From positions 157,705 to 221,704 of the forward strand of contig NZ_LMNS01000001.1 of the NCBI RefSeq assembly GCF_001423405.1: a stretch of 64,000 nucleotides of DNA, given 5' to 3'. Below the pieces are notes generated by a model. It saw nothing but the letters and a program-made list of their open reading frames with translations, was not told the origin of the DNA and made no database searches. Both the position numbers and the translations under genes were made by a program. Position 1 is the stretch's first letter; every line of letters starts with the position of its first letter. The stretch is from Methylobacterium sp. Leaf123 (GTDB taxonomy: Bacteria > Pseudomonadota > Alphaproteobacteria > Rhizobiales > Beijerinckiaceae). Shown here piece after piece: positions 49,267 to 57,212 of the stretch.

Positions 49267-49710
49267 TTACCGCACCCGCCGCCAGGTCTGGCGCTTGCAC
49301 AGGACGCTGAGCACGCAACCCGCGACCTCGATGGTGTCCGGCCCCTTCGGCGTGACGCTGCCCGAATAGGTCTTGCCGTCCTTCGGATTGTAGAGACTGC
49401 CCTCGAAGCCGTCGCCGCTCGGGGTGCCGGCCTGCATGATCTGCACGCCGACGAGCTTACGCGAGCGGAGCGCCGGATCGGGGTTCTGCGTGTCGAGGCC
49501 ACCGCCGGCGGTCGAGGCGATCACACCGCAATAGCCGCCGCCGCACCGGGCGATCCGTACGGTCGAGCCCGCCGTCTCCGTCTGCCACATCCCGGAGAGG
49601 TCCGAGGCCTTCTGCGCCAGGGCACTCGTGCCGGACACGGCGAGCAGCAGCGCCGCAGCGAAGGCGCGCATCGGGCGATGGCGTGAACGGTTGGCGCGCG
49701 GCGTCGTCAT
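49267..49710 (-). CDS. DUF2147 family secreted protein
   Basis: The 147-residue protein has a signal peptide (AFAAALLLAVSGTSALA) and the DUF2147 pattern: DLSGMWQTETAGSTVRIARC, CGVI, PKDGKTYSGSV and VLCKRQTWRRV. The family is thought to have a small beta-barrel lipocalin-like fold; its role is not established. I chose ATG 49710, behind a strong GAGGAGGGA ribosome site; the signal peptide itself starts 13 residues later. Confidence 0.85.
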   Translation of the reverse strand: MTTPRANRSRHRPMRAFAAALLLAVSGTSALAQKASDLSGMWQTETAGSTVRIARCGGGYCGVIASTAGGGLDTQNPDPALRSRKLVGVQIMQAGTPSGDGFEGSLYNPKDGKTYSGSVTPKGPDTIEVAGCVLSVLCKRQTWRRVR

Positions 49711-49883
49711 TCGAGCTTCCCTCCTCGCCGGCTGGGACCGCCGGCCGGGGCGAGCGGTAGTCAGCCCGCTACGGTTACGCAAGAAGCGGGGTATGATGCA
49801 GCATGACGATGCGGCCTTGACTTCGCCCCCTTCGCGCGGCCTACGCCCTCGGTAAACCGGTACGGACGGGTCAGGAGCGGTGG

Positions 49884-50435
49884 ATGCAGGTGATCGATAC
49901 GGAGATTCCGGCGGTCAAGCGGGTGATCCCGAAGCGCCACGGCGACGATCGCGGCTGGTTCTCCGAGGTCTACCGCGCCGACATCCTGTCCGAACATGGG
50001 ATCGCCAACGCGTTCGTGCAGGACAACCAGTCCTTCTCCGCGCCCGCGGGCACGATCCGGGGCCTGCACTTCCAGGTCGCGCCCAACGCCCAGGCCAAGC
50101 TGATCCGCGTGCTGGCCGGGGCGATACTCGATGTCGCCGTCGATCTGCGCTCCGACTCCCCGACCTACGGCCGCCATGTCGCCGTGCGGCTCGATGCGAC
50201 GGGCGGTGAGCAGCTCTTCGTGCCCGCCGGATTTGCCCACGGCTTCTGCACCCTGGAGCCGGACACCATGGTCGCCTACAAGGTCGACGCGTATTACAGC
50301 CCGGCCGACGACCGGAACCTGCGCTGGAACGATCCGGCGATCGGCATCGAATGGCCGGTGGCGGACACGGATGCGATCCTCTCGGGCAAGGACAAGGCCG
50401 CACCGCTTTTGGCCGATCTCGGGCGTGTGTTCTGA
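49884..50435 (+). CDS. rfbC: dTDP-4-dehydrorhamnose 3,5-epimerase
   Basis: The 183-residue cupin-fold enzyme has HGDDRGWFSEVYR, NQSFSAPAGTIRGLHFQ with the catalytic histidine, and FVPAGFAHGFCTL. It epimerises dTDP-4-keto-6-deoxyglucose at C3 and C5. ATG 49884 follows CAGGAGCGG. It is the first of four genes that make dTDP-L-rhamnose for surface polysaccharides. Confidence 0.95.
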   Translation: MQVIDTEIPAVKRVIPKRHGDDRGWFSEVYRADILSEHGIANAFVQDNQSFSAPAGTIRGLHFQVAPNAQAKLIRVLAGAILDVAVDLRSDSPTYGRHVAVRLDATGGEQLFVPAGFAHGFCTLEPDTMVAYKVDAYYSPADDRNLRWNDPAIGIEWPVADTDAILSGKDKAAPLLADLGRVF

Positions 50436-50568
50436 TTTAAGGTACTGAAGTTGCCCGGTGGGGTGGGTTGAACCCGACCTCAGGTTGGCGTAGGCGCGGC
50501 CGAGCGTGGCCCGTGCCCATCCCGCGGAGGCCGACCCCGCGGACAGGAATTGGACGGAGTTGGGATCG

Positions 50569-51627
50569 ATGCGCATTCTGGTAACGGGCGGCTGCGGCTT
50601 CATCGGCTCCGCGCTCGTGCTGCATCTGGTGCAGGATCTCGGTCACGAGGTGCTGACCCTCGATGCCATGACATACGCCGCCAACCCGATATCGCTGCAG
50701 CCGCTGGCCGACGACCCGCGCCACCGCCTGGAGCAGGCCGATATCTGCGATCCGGCACGGGTCCACGCGCTCTATGCCGAGTTCAAGCCCGAGGCGGTGA
50801 TGCATCTGGCCGCCGAGAGCCATGTCGATCGCTCGATCACCGATCCGGGCGCCTTCGTGCGCACCAACGTCATCGGCACCCAGGTGATGCTCGACGGCGC
50901 CCGCACCCATTGGGAGAGCCTCTCCGGCGAGGCCAAGGCGACGTTCCGCTTCCTCCACGTCTCGACCGACGAGGTCTACGGCTCGCTGCCGCCTGACGCG
51001 TTCTTCACCGAGGAGAGCCGCTACGATCCGCGCTCGCCCTACTCGGCCTCGAAGGCGGCCTCCGACCACCTCGCCCGCGCCTGGCACGAGACCTACGGCC
51101 TGCCGGTTCTGGTGACGAACTGCTCGAACAATTACGGGCCGCGCCACTTCCCGGAAAAACTGATCCCGCTGATGATCCTGGCGGCGCTTGAGGGCAAGCC
51201 GCTGCCGGTCTACGGCGACGGCCTGAACGAGCGCGACTGGATCCATGTCGAGGATCATGCCCGTGGCCTCGTCGCGGTGCTGGAGCGCGGCCGGCTCGGC
51301 GAGACCTACCTGCTGGGCGGGCGCTCGGTGCGCAACAACCTCGAGGTGGTGAAGGGGCTCTGTGCCGCCTTCGACCAGCTCAAGCCCGAGAACGGCCCGC
51401 ACGAGCGCCTGATCACCTTCGTCGCCGACCGGCCCGGCCATGACCGCCGCTACGCCATCGACCCAAGCAAGGCCGAGGCCGAGGTCGGCTGGCGGCCGAC
51501 CAAGGTGTTCGAGGAGGCGCTGACGGAGACCGTGCGCTGGTACCTCGACAACGAGGCGTGGTGGCGCCCGATCCGCGAGGGCCGCTATTCCGGCGAGCGC
51601 CTCGGCCTTTCGGGCAAGAGCGTTTGA
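50569..51627 (+). CDS. rfbB: dTDP-glucose 4,6-dehydratase
   Basis: The 352-residue extended SDR enzyme has TGGCGFIGSAL at the N-terminus, HLAAESHVDRSI, a catalytic STDEVYG and YSASKAASD (Tyr-xxx-Lys). It converts dTDP-glucose to dTDP-4-keto-6-deoxyglucose. ATG 50569 follows GGACGGAGTTGGG. About 130 bases separate it from rfbC; its stop is 2 bases before rfbD. Confidence 0.96.
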   Translation: MRILVTGGCGFIGSALVLHLVQDLGHEVLTLDAMTYAANPISLQPLADDPRHRLEQADICDPARVHALYAEFKPEAVMHLAAESHVDRSITDPGAFVRTNVIGTQVMLDGARTHWESLSGEAKATFRFLHVSTDEVYGSLPPDAFFTEESRYDPRSPYSASKAASDHLARAWHETYGLPVLVTNCSNNYGPRHFPEKLIPLMILAALEGKPLPVYGDGLNERDWIHVEDHARGLVAVLERGRLGETYLLGGRSVRNNLEVVKGLCAAFDQLKPENGPHERLITFVADRPGHDRRYAIDPSKAEAEVGWRPTKVFEEALTETVRWYLDNEAWWRPIREGRYSGERLGLSGKSV

Positions 51628-51629
51628 TC

Positions 51630-52520
51630 ATGGACATCCTGATCCTCGGCGGCGCCGGTCAGGTCGGCACGGAGCTTCAAGCCTTGTCCTGGCCCGAGGG
51701 CGTCCGCGTTCACGCGCCCGACCGCCGGAGCCTCGACATCACCGACGAGGCCGCCGTTGCGGCTGCCCTCGACGCGCGCGCCTACGCGGCGGTGATCAAC
51801 ACAGCCGCCTACACCGCCGTGGACAAAGCCGAGACCGAGGTCGCAGCCGCATGGCGCCTCAATGCGCTGGCCCCGGCCATTCTCGCAGCCGAGACCAAGC
51901 GGCGGGGCATCCCGCTCGTCCACGTCTCGACCGACTACGTGTTCGACGGCGCGGGGGAAGGCTTCTACGCCCCCGATGCGCCGGTGAACCCGCAAAGCGT
52001 CTACGGTGCCAGCAAGGCCGCCGGCGAGATGGCGGTGCGTTCCGGCAATCCGCGCCACGCCATCGTCCGCACCGCCTGGGTGGTGAGCCCGCACCGGGGC
52101 AACTTCGTAAAGACGATGCTGCGGTTGGCCGGTGAGCGGGAGAAGCTCACCGTAGTCGATGACCAGCACGGCTGCCCGACCTCCGCGGCCGATCTCGCCG
52201 GCGCGCTCGCCACGATCGCCCTGCGGCTGGCAGACGACGCGTCTGCACCCACCGGCACCGTCCACTGCGTCAATGACGGCGCGACGACGTGGTGCGACTT
52301 CGCCCGGGCGATCGTCGCGGGGTCGGCCCGGCGCGGCGGACGCTTGGTGCCGGTCGAGGGTATCCCGAGTTCGGCCTACCCGACGCCGGCCCGGCGCCCG
52401 GTGAACTCGCGCCTGTCCACCCAGAGTCTGACCGACGCCTACGGCATCGCGCCCCGCTCCTGGGAGCAGGCGCTCGACGACATCCTCGACCGGCTGGTCG
52501 GGCCGGTTCGCTCCCACTGA
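51630..52520 (+). CDS. rfbD: dTDP-4-dehydrorhamnose reductase
   Basis: The 296-residue SDR-type protein has [10 protein letters not shown] for NADPH binding, [20 protein letters not shown] and YGASKAAGE with the catalytic Tyr-Lys pair. It carries out the last reduction to dTDP-L-rhamnose. It begins just after the rfbB stop and is followed by rfbA after 16 bases, so the genes are one transcription unit. Confidence 0.95.
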   Translation: MDILILGGAGQVGTELQALSWPEGVRVHAPDRRSLDITDEAAVAAALDARAYAAVINTAAYTAVDKAETEVAAAWRLNALAPAILAAETKRRGIPLVHVSTDYVFDGAGEGFYAPDAPVNPQSVYGASKAAGEMAVRSGNPRHAIVRTAWVVSPHRGNFVKTMLRLAGEREKLTVVDDQHGCPTSAADLAGALATIALRLADDASAPTGTVHCVNDGATTWCDFARAIVAGSARRGGRLVPVEGIPSSAYPTPARRPVNSRLSTQSLTDAYGIAPRSWEQALDDILDRLVGPVRSH

Positions 52521-52536
52521 TCAGGACGTGTTTCGT

Positions 52537-53427
52537 ATGAAGGGCATCGTGCTCGCCGGCGGCTCCGGCACCAGGCTCCATCCGGCCACGCTGGCGATCA
52601 ACAAGCAGCTCCTGCCGGTCTACGACAAGCCGATGATCTACTACCCGATCTCGGTGCTGATGCTCGCCGGCATCCGTGAGATCCTCGTCATCTCCTCGCC
52701 GGAGCATCTCGGCAACTACCAGCGATTGCTCGGCACCGGCGAGCAGTTCGGCGTCACCTTCACCTACGCGGTGCAGCCGCGGCCGGAGGGGCTGGCCCAG
52801 GCCTTCATCATCGGCCGCGACTTCGTCGGCACGGACGACGTGGCGCTGGTGCTCGGCGACAACCTGTTCTTCGGCAACGGCATGAGCGAGCTGCTCGCCA
52901 AAGCCCGCACCCGCACGAGCGGGGCGACAGTGTTCGCCTACCATGTCGATCATCCGGAGGCCTACGGCGTCGTCACCCTCGACGAAACCGGCCGCCCGAT
53001 CCGGCTGGTGGAAAAGCCCAAGACCCCCGAAAGCCCCTGGGCGGTTACGGGTCTGTATTTCTACGACAATCAGGTGCTCGACATCGCCGCAGAGGTGAAG
53101 CCCTCCGACCGGGGCGAACTCGAGATCACCTCCGTCAACCAGGCCTATCTCGAACGCGGCCAGCTCCATGTCGAGCGAATGAGCCGCGGCTATGCCTGGC
53201 TCGACACCGGCACGCATGACAGCTTGCTGGAGGCGGGCGAGTTCGTGCGCGTGCTGCAGCGTCGGCAGGGGCTTCAGGTCGCCTGCCTCGAAGAGATCGC
53301 CTACCTGCAGGGCTTCATCGACCGCGAGCAGTTGCAGGCGCGCGGCGAGCTGTTCGCCAAGACCAGCTACGGCCAGAACCTGCTACGCCTCGCCCGAGAG
53401 GGCCGCCGGGCCGATCAGAGCTTCTGA
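52537..53427 (+). CDS. rfbA: Glucose-1-phosphate thymidylyltransferase
   Basis: The 296-residue nucleotidyltransferase has [40 protein letters not shown] and [13 protein letters not shown]. It makes dTDP-glucose, the first step of the rhamnose pathway, and is usually feedback-inhibited by dTDP-L-rhamnose. ATG 52537 follows ATCAGGA; a GTG 9 bases earlier is an alternative. It ends the rfbCBDA operon. Confidence 0.96.
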   Translation: MKGIVLAGGSGTRLHPATLAINKQLLPVYDKPMIYYPISVLMLAGIREILVISSPEHLGNYQRLLGTGEQFGVTFTYAVQPRPEGLAQAFIIGRDFVGTDDVALVLGDNLFFGNGMSELLAKARTRTSGATVFAYHVDHPEAYGVVTLDETGRPIRLVEKPKTPESPWAVTGLYFYDNQVLDIAAEVKPSDRGELEITSVNQAYLERGQLHVERMSRGYAWLDTGTHDSLLEAGEFVRVLQRRQGLQVACLEEIAYLQGFIDREQLQARGELFAKTSYGQNLLRLAREGRRADQSF

Positions 53428-53563
53428 TCAACGCGCCTCGATCGCGTCAGAGCGAGAGGAAGCCATCCAGCGCACCGATCTTTCCGGAACGGTCGCGGTC
53501 TTGGATCGCTTTGCTTCCGAGCGATGACGGACGGAATGGCGTGTTGTCTGGCTTAGGCGCGCG

Positions 53564-54223
53564 TCAGCGATCGCTCTGAATGAGCACGGCGCCGGTATAG
53601 GTCTCGGCGACTTCGCAGAACGGCACGCCGCCGGCCGTCAGCACCGCCTCGACGGCGAAGAGCGGCTCGGCGGGCCCCGGCAGTCTGCCGGATTCGGGCC
53701 GCCACAGCATCGTCAGCGACCGGTTGCGCCGGCTCGGACCCAGCGGGCGCACGACGTGTCCGAAGGGCGCCTGCGTGCCGTCCAGCGCCGCGTTCATCGC
53801 GGGCGTCAGGCGGCTCGGGACGTACCAGTTGTCGGCCTCGGACAGGACGTGGGTGCCGCAGGTGAGTCGCACTCGGCGGTAGCGCACGGGCTCGTCCGGC
53901 CCCACGGCCAACCGCTCGCGCCGGGCGGCGCCGGGGGGCTTGTCCAGGCCGGGGACGCGCACGGCGACGATCCGCGGATCGGGACTGAGCCCACGCTCCG
54001 CGCACCACGCTTCGAGAACGGCGGTGGCGCTCGGCGCGGCGAGAAGGCGGGCGCTCAGCGTTTCGATCAAGGCGCGCGCCTCGGACCCATCCTGCGCCTC
54101 TCGGCTCGTGTCGGGGGCGACCTCGGAGGCTTGCGCCCGCGCGCTGCCCGCGTCGGCGGGCGGCACGGCGGCGCCAAGCGCCGCGAGCCCCACCGTCAGC
54201 ATTCGTGTCGCCGTCCGCTCCAT
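53564..54223 (-). CDS. Secreted protein, tentatively chorismate-lyase (UbiC)-like fold
   Basis: The 219-residue protein has a signal peptide from ATG 54223 (MLTVGLAALGAAVPPADAGSARA). The mature part contains YRRVRLTCGTHVLSEADNWY, VPSRLTPAMNAALDGTQAPFG and FAVEAVLTAGGVPFCEVAETY, which reminds me of the UbiC/UTRA fold in the order of its strands, but this is a weak recognition. It is the last gene of the leftward SecA/HlyD operon, 69 bases after the adaptor lipoprotein gene. A ligand-binding or periplasmic accessory role is only inferred. ATG at 54253 and 54202 are alternative starts. Confidence 0.6.
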   Translation of the reverse strand: MERTATRMLTVGLAALGAAVPPADAGSARAQASEVAPDTSREAQDGSEARALIETLSARLLAAPSATAVLEAWCAERGLSPDPRIVAVRVPGLDKPPGAARRERLAVGPDEPVRYRRVRLTCGTHVLSEADNWYVPSRLTPAMNAALDGTQAPFGHVVRPLGPSRRNRSLTMLWRPESGRLPGPAEPLFAVEAVLTAGGVPFCEVAETYTGAVLIQSDR

Positions 54224-54292
54224 CGTGCAGCGCAATACGTCGGTGGCGGGCAAAGGTCCATCGCGCCGGGTGCCCGGTCCCCGATTCGCAGG

Positions 54293-55162
54293 CTACTTGG
54301 CGTCGGGGGGCAGGGCGGTCGCGAGCGGGCCGGCGGGGGGAAGCGGGAAGCCGACCTTGCAGCGCTGGCCGCCGGGCAGCTTGAAATCCGGGTTCGGCAG
54401 TTCGAGGCGCACGCCGAAGGTGCCGCTCGCTGCGTCGAACACCTGATCGACCACGCTGACCTTGGCCTCGTAAGCGCCGCCGATCGGCTGGTCGAGCATG
54501 ACGGTCGCCGGCATGCCGAGCGCGATCTCCTTCCAGCGGGAGACCGGCAGGTAGGCCTCGACATAGAGCGGATCGAGCTGGACGAGGGTGAAGATCGCGC
54601 TGTCCTGGCGCACGAATTCGCCGGCCGACATCAGCCGCTCGGTCACGGTGCCGCGGATCGGGCTGCGAATCATCCGCAATTCGAGCTGCGCCTCGGCGCG
54701 CTGGAGTTCGATGCCGTTGAGCTTGTGCTTGAGGATCTCGGTCTGGAGGTCGCGTCGGCCGATCTCGTAATCGGCCTCGACCTGATCGAGCTTCTCCTGG
54801 GTGACGATGCCCTTCGAGAGCTGGTTCTGGCGTTCGAGGCGGCGCTTGTAGAGTTCGACGCGGGTCTGCTGCGCCTCGATGCCGGCGGTCGATTCCGCCT
54901 GCGCCCGCGACAGGGCGACGTTGGCCTCCTCCACACTCGAATCGAGCCGGGCGATGATGTCGCCGGCCTTGACCGTGTCGCCGCGATTGACCGGCACGCT
55001 CTTGAGGATGCCGAGCGTGGCCGAACCGATCTTCAGTTTCTGCGCCGGCTCCACCACGCAATCGACGCGGGTGTCCTGGGCGCGCGCTGCGCAGGCGGAG
55101 AGGACGAGGGCGGCGAGCGCCGCGCAGATCCGGGCGGGCCGCGTTCCAGCCAGAAGGGTCAT
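54293..55162 (-). CDS. RND/HlyD-type periplasmic adaptor lipoprotein
   Basis: The 289-residue protein has a lipoprotein signal with lipobox LSAC (C24). A split lipoyl-like domain (KSVPVNRGDTVKAGDIIARLD and IRSPIRGTVTERLMSAGEFV) brackets a coiled-coil hairpin of about 100 residues, then a beta-barrel domain follows. This is an AcrA-like membrane fusion protein. No RND pump gene is adjacent; instead it follows the SecA-like gene after 13 bases. The ATG at 55162 has GAGGA upstream; an ATG at 55186 would overlap the SecA-like gene. Confidence 0.85.
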   Translation of the reverse strand: MTLLAGTRPARICAALAALVLSACAARAQDTRVDCVVEPAQKLKIGSATLGILKSVPVNRGDTVKAGDIIARLDSSVEEANVALSRAQAESTAGIEAQQTRVELYKRRLERQNQLSKGIVTQEKLDQVEADYEIGRRDLQTEILKHKLNGIELQRAEAQLELRMIRSPIRGTVTERLMSAGEFVRQDSAIFTLVQLDPLYVEAYLPVSRWKEIALGMPATVMLDQPIGGAYEAKVSVVDQVFDAASGTFGVRLELPNPDFKLPGGQRCKVGFPLPPAGPLATALPPDAK

Positions 55163-55175
55163 CGCGAAACAGTCC

Positions 55176-57212
55176 TCACTCGGCATGGCCGGCAAAAGCC
55201 AGAATACGGTCCTGCATCTGGTCGGAATGCAGCAGGTCGGCGCGCATGCGCCCGTGCAGCCGCTCGGTGCGCAACTGCGCATGGCGCAGCAGGCGCGCGC
55301 CGAAGGCCCGGCCCCGATCGGGGCCGAGCAGCGCCATGATGCGGCGGGCGAGCCCGCGGCTGATGACGCTGCCATCCAGCAGCGGGTCGTCGAGGGAGAG
55401 GATCGCCTGGAAGCAGCCCGGCTCGCCCTGGCGCCCGCTGCGGCCGGCGAGTTGGTCGTCGATGCGCTGCGCGTCCTGGCGCTCGACCATGATGACGTGC
55501 AGGCCGCCGAGTTCGGCCACGCCGGGGCCGAGTTTGATGTCGGTGCCGCGCCCGGCCATGTTCGTCGCCACCGTGATGCGGCCGCGTTGCCCCGCCTGCG
55601 CCACGATGGCCGCCTCCTGGCCGTCCTGGGCGGCGCTGAGCACCGTGTGCGGCAGTCCGGCGCCGGTCAGATAGGTGCTCGCCCGCGCGGAGGCCGCCAC
55701 CGAGCGGGTGCCGACGAGGACGGGGCAGCCGCGCGCATGGAGTTCGGCGATGCGCGCCGTCACCCGCCGCCACTTCGCCGCCTCGTCGGGCAGCACCTCG
55801 TCGGGGAGGTGGCGCCGCTGCACCGGCCGGTGCGTCGGGATGCGCACCACCGGCAGGCGGTAGACGGTCCAGAATTCGGCAGCGACGCCGCGGGTCGTGC
55901 CGGTCATGCCGGCGAGCCGGGGATAACGGCGGAAGAAGCGCTGGTAGGTCATGCGGGCCAGCGTCGAGCGGGCGCCGGAGAGGTCGCAGCCCTCCTTGTG
56001 CTCGACCATCTGGTGCAACCCGTCGCTCCAGCTCCGATCCGGCATCACCCGGCCGGTATTGGCATCGACGATCACCACCTTCCCGTCGCGCAGGATGTAG
56101 TGCTCGTCCCGGTGGAACAGGTGCAGCGCCGAGAGCGCCTGGCGCACCAGCCCCTCGCGGGTGACGCGCCCGCGCCAGGCCGAGGCCTCGCCGCGCCCGT
56201 CGCTCGCGGCGAGACCCGTGATCCGCTCGCGGCCGGCATCGGTGAGGATGATCCGGTGCTCGGCCGCCTCGATCAAATAATCCTCGGGGCTCTTCAGCGC
56301 CGCGGCGATCTCCATGGCGCGGGCGAGCACCTCCGTGCCGAACTGTGAGCCGGCCGGGGCGGAGATGATGAGCGGCGTGCGCGCCTCGTCGATCAGCACG
56401 CTGTCGGCCTCGTCGACGATGGCGAAGTGCAGGCCGCGCAGGCGGAGCTGGGCGAGCCGGCTCGCGCTCGTATGCAGGCTCTCGAGCTTGAGGCGCACGT
56501 CGCTGGCGCGCTGGCCCAGCGCGATGCGGTCGCGCAGGTAGTCGAAGGCCAGATCCTTGTTGGTGCAATAGGTGATGTGGCAACCATAGGCCTGCGCCCG
56601 CTCCGGCTGCTCCTGCTTCTCCTTGATGACGCCGACGGTGAGCCCCAGCGCGGCGTAGAGCGGGCGCATCTCCTCGGCGTCGCGCTCGGCGAGGTAGTCG
56701 TTGACCGTGACGACGTGGACGGGAAGTCCGGCCAGCGCCGCCGCGCCTGCGGCCAGCGTCGCCGTGAGGGTCTTGCCCTCGCCGGTGGCCATCTGGGCGA
56801 CGCGCCCGTCGAGGATGGCGGCGGCACCCATCATCTGCACGCCGTAATGGCGCTGCCCCTTCACCCGTCCCGACATCTCGCGGATCAGCGCGAAGGCTTC
56901 CGCGATATCGGCATCGCGAAAAGTTTTCCGGGCACGCAGAGCCCCCCGGATCGCCTGGATGCGGAATTGCAGAGCCTCTTCGGACAGCTCGGCGATGTCG
57001 TCGGCCTGCGCCAGGGCGGCGCGGGCGATCCGCGCGTAGCGGCGGGCGGCCCAGCCCGCGAGCCCGACCCGCACGCGGCCGATCACCCGCGCGGCGGCCT
57101 GATCGAGCCGGCTCGCCTTGAGCGGCTTGCGCTCGGAATAGGCGCGGGCCGGCGGCACGCGGAAGGCGGCTCCGGGCGCCGAGCCGGCGGAAAGGGCGAG
57201 CGGGTCAGACAC
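55176..57212 (-). CDS. SecA-like ATPase lacking the C-terminal region (accessory SecA)
   Basis: The 678-residue protein has all SecA motor motifs: MATGEGKT (141-148), NDYLAERDAE (171-180), DEAD (267-270), MTGTT (436-440), TNMAGRGTDIKLG (550-562) and QLAGRSGRQGEPG (587-599). Housekeeping SecA is about 900 residues; here the chain ends about 80 residues after the last motif, so most of the helical scaffold with the two-helix finger, the wing domain and the zinc/SecB tail are absent. A 60-residue basic N-terminal part precedes the motor. The ATG overlaps the stop of the M50 gene by 8 bases. The setting among HlyD proteins suggests a dedicated export motor, not general secretion. Confidence 0.9.
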   Translation of the reverse strand: MSDPLALSAGSAPGAAFRVPPARAYSERKPLKASRLDQAAARVIGRVRVGLAGWAARRYARIARAALAQADDIAELSEEALQFRIQAIRGALRARKTFRDADIAEAFALIREMSGRVKGQRHYGVQMMGAAAILDGRVAQMATGEGKTLTATLAAGAAALAGLPVHVVTVNDYLAERDAEEMRPLYAALGLTVGVIKEKQEQPERAQAYGCHITYCTNKDLAFDYLRDRIALGQRASDVRLKLESLHTSASRLAQLRLRGLHFAIVDEADSVLIDEARTPLIISAPAGSQFGTEVLARAMEIAAALKSPEDYLIEAAEHRIILTDAGRERITGLAASDGRGEASAWRGRVTREGLVRQALSALHLFHRDEHYILRDGKVVIVDANTGRVMPDRSWSDGLHQMVEHKEGCDLSGARSTLARMTYQRFFRRYPRLAGMTGTTRGVAAEFWTVYRLPVVRIPTHRPVQRRHLPDEVLPDEAAKWRRVTARIAELHARGCPVLVGTRSVAASARASTYLTGAGLPHTVLSAAQDGQEAAIVAQAGQRGRITVATNMAGRGTDIKLGPGVAELGGLHVIMVERQDAQRIDDQLAGRSGRQGEPGCFQAILSLDDPLLDGSVISRGLARRIMALLGPDRGRAFGARLLRHAQLRTERLHGRMRADLLHSDQMQDRILAFAGHAE

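Noticed and set aside
55176..57212. Housekeeping SecA
   Set aside because: About 220 residues shorter than SecA, missing the C-terminal domains, and embedded in an adaptor operon.
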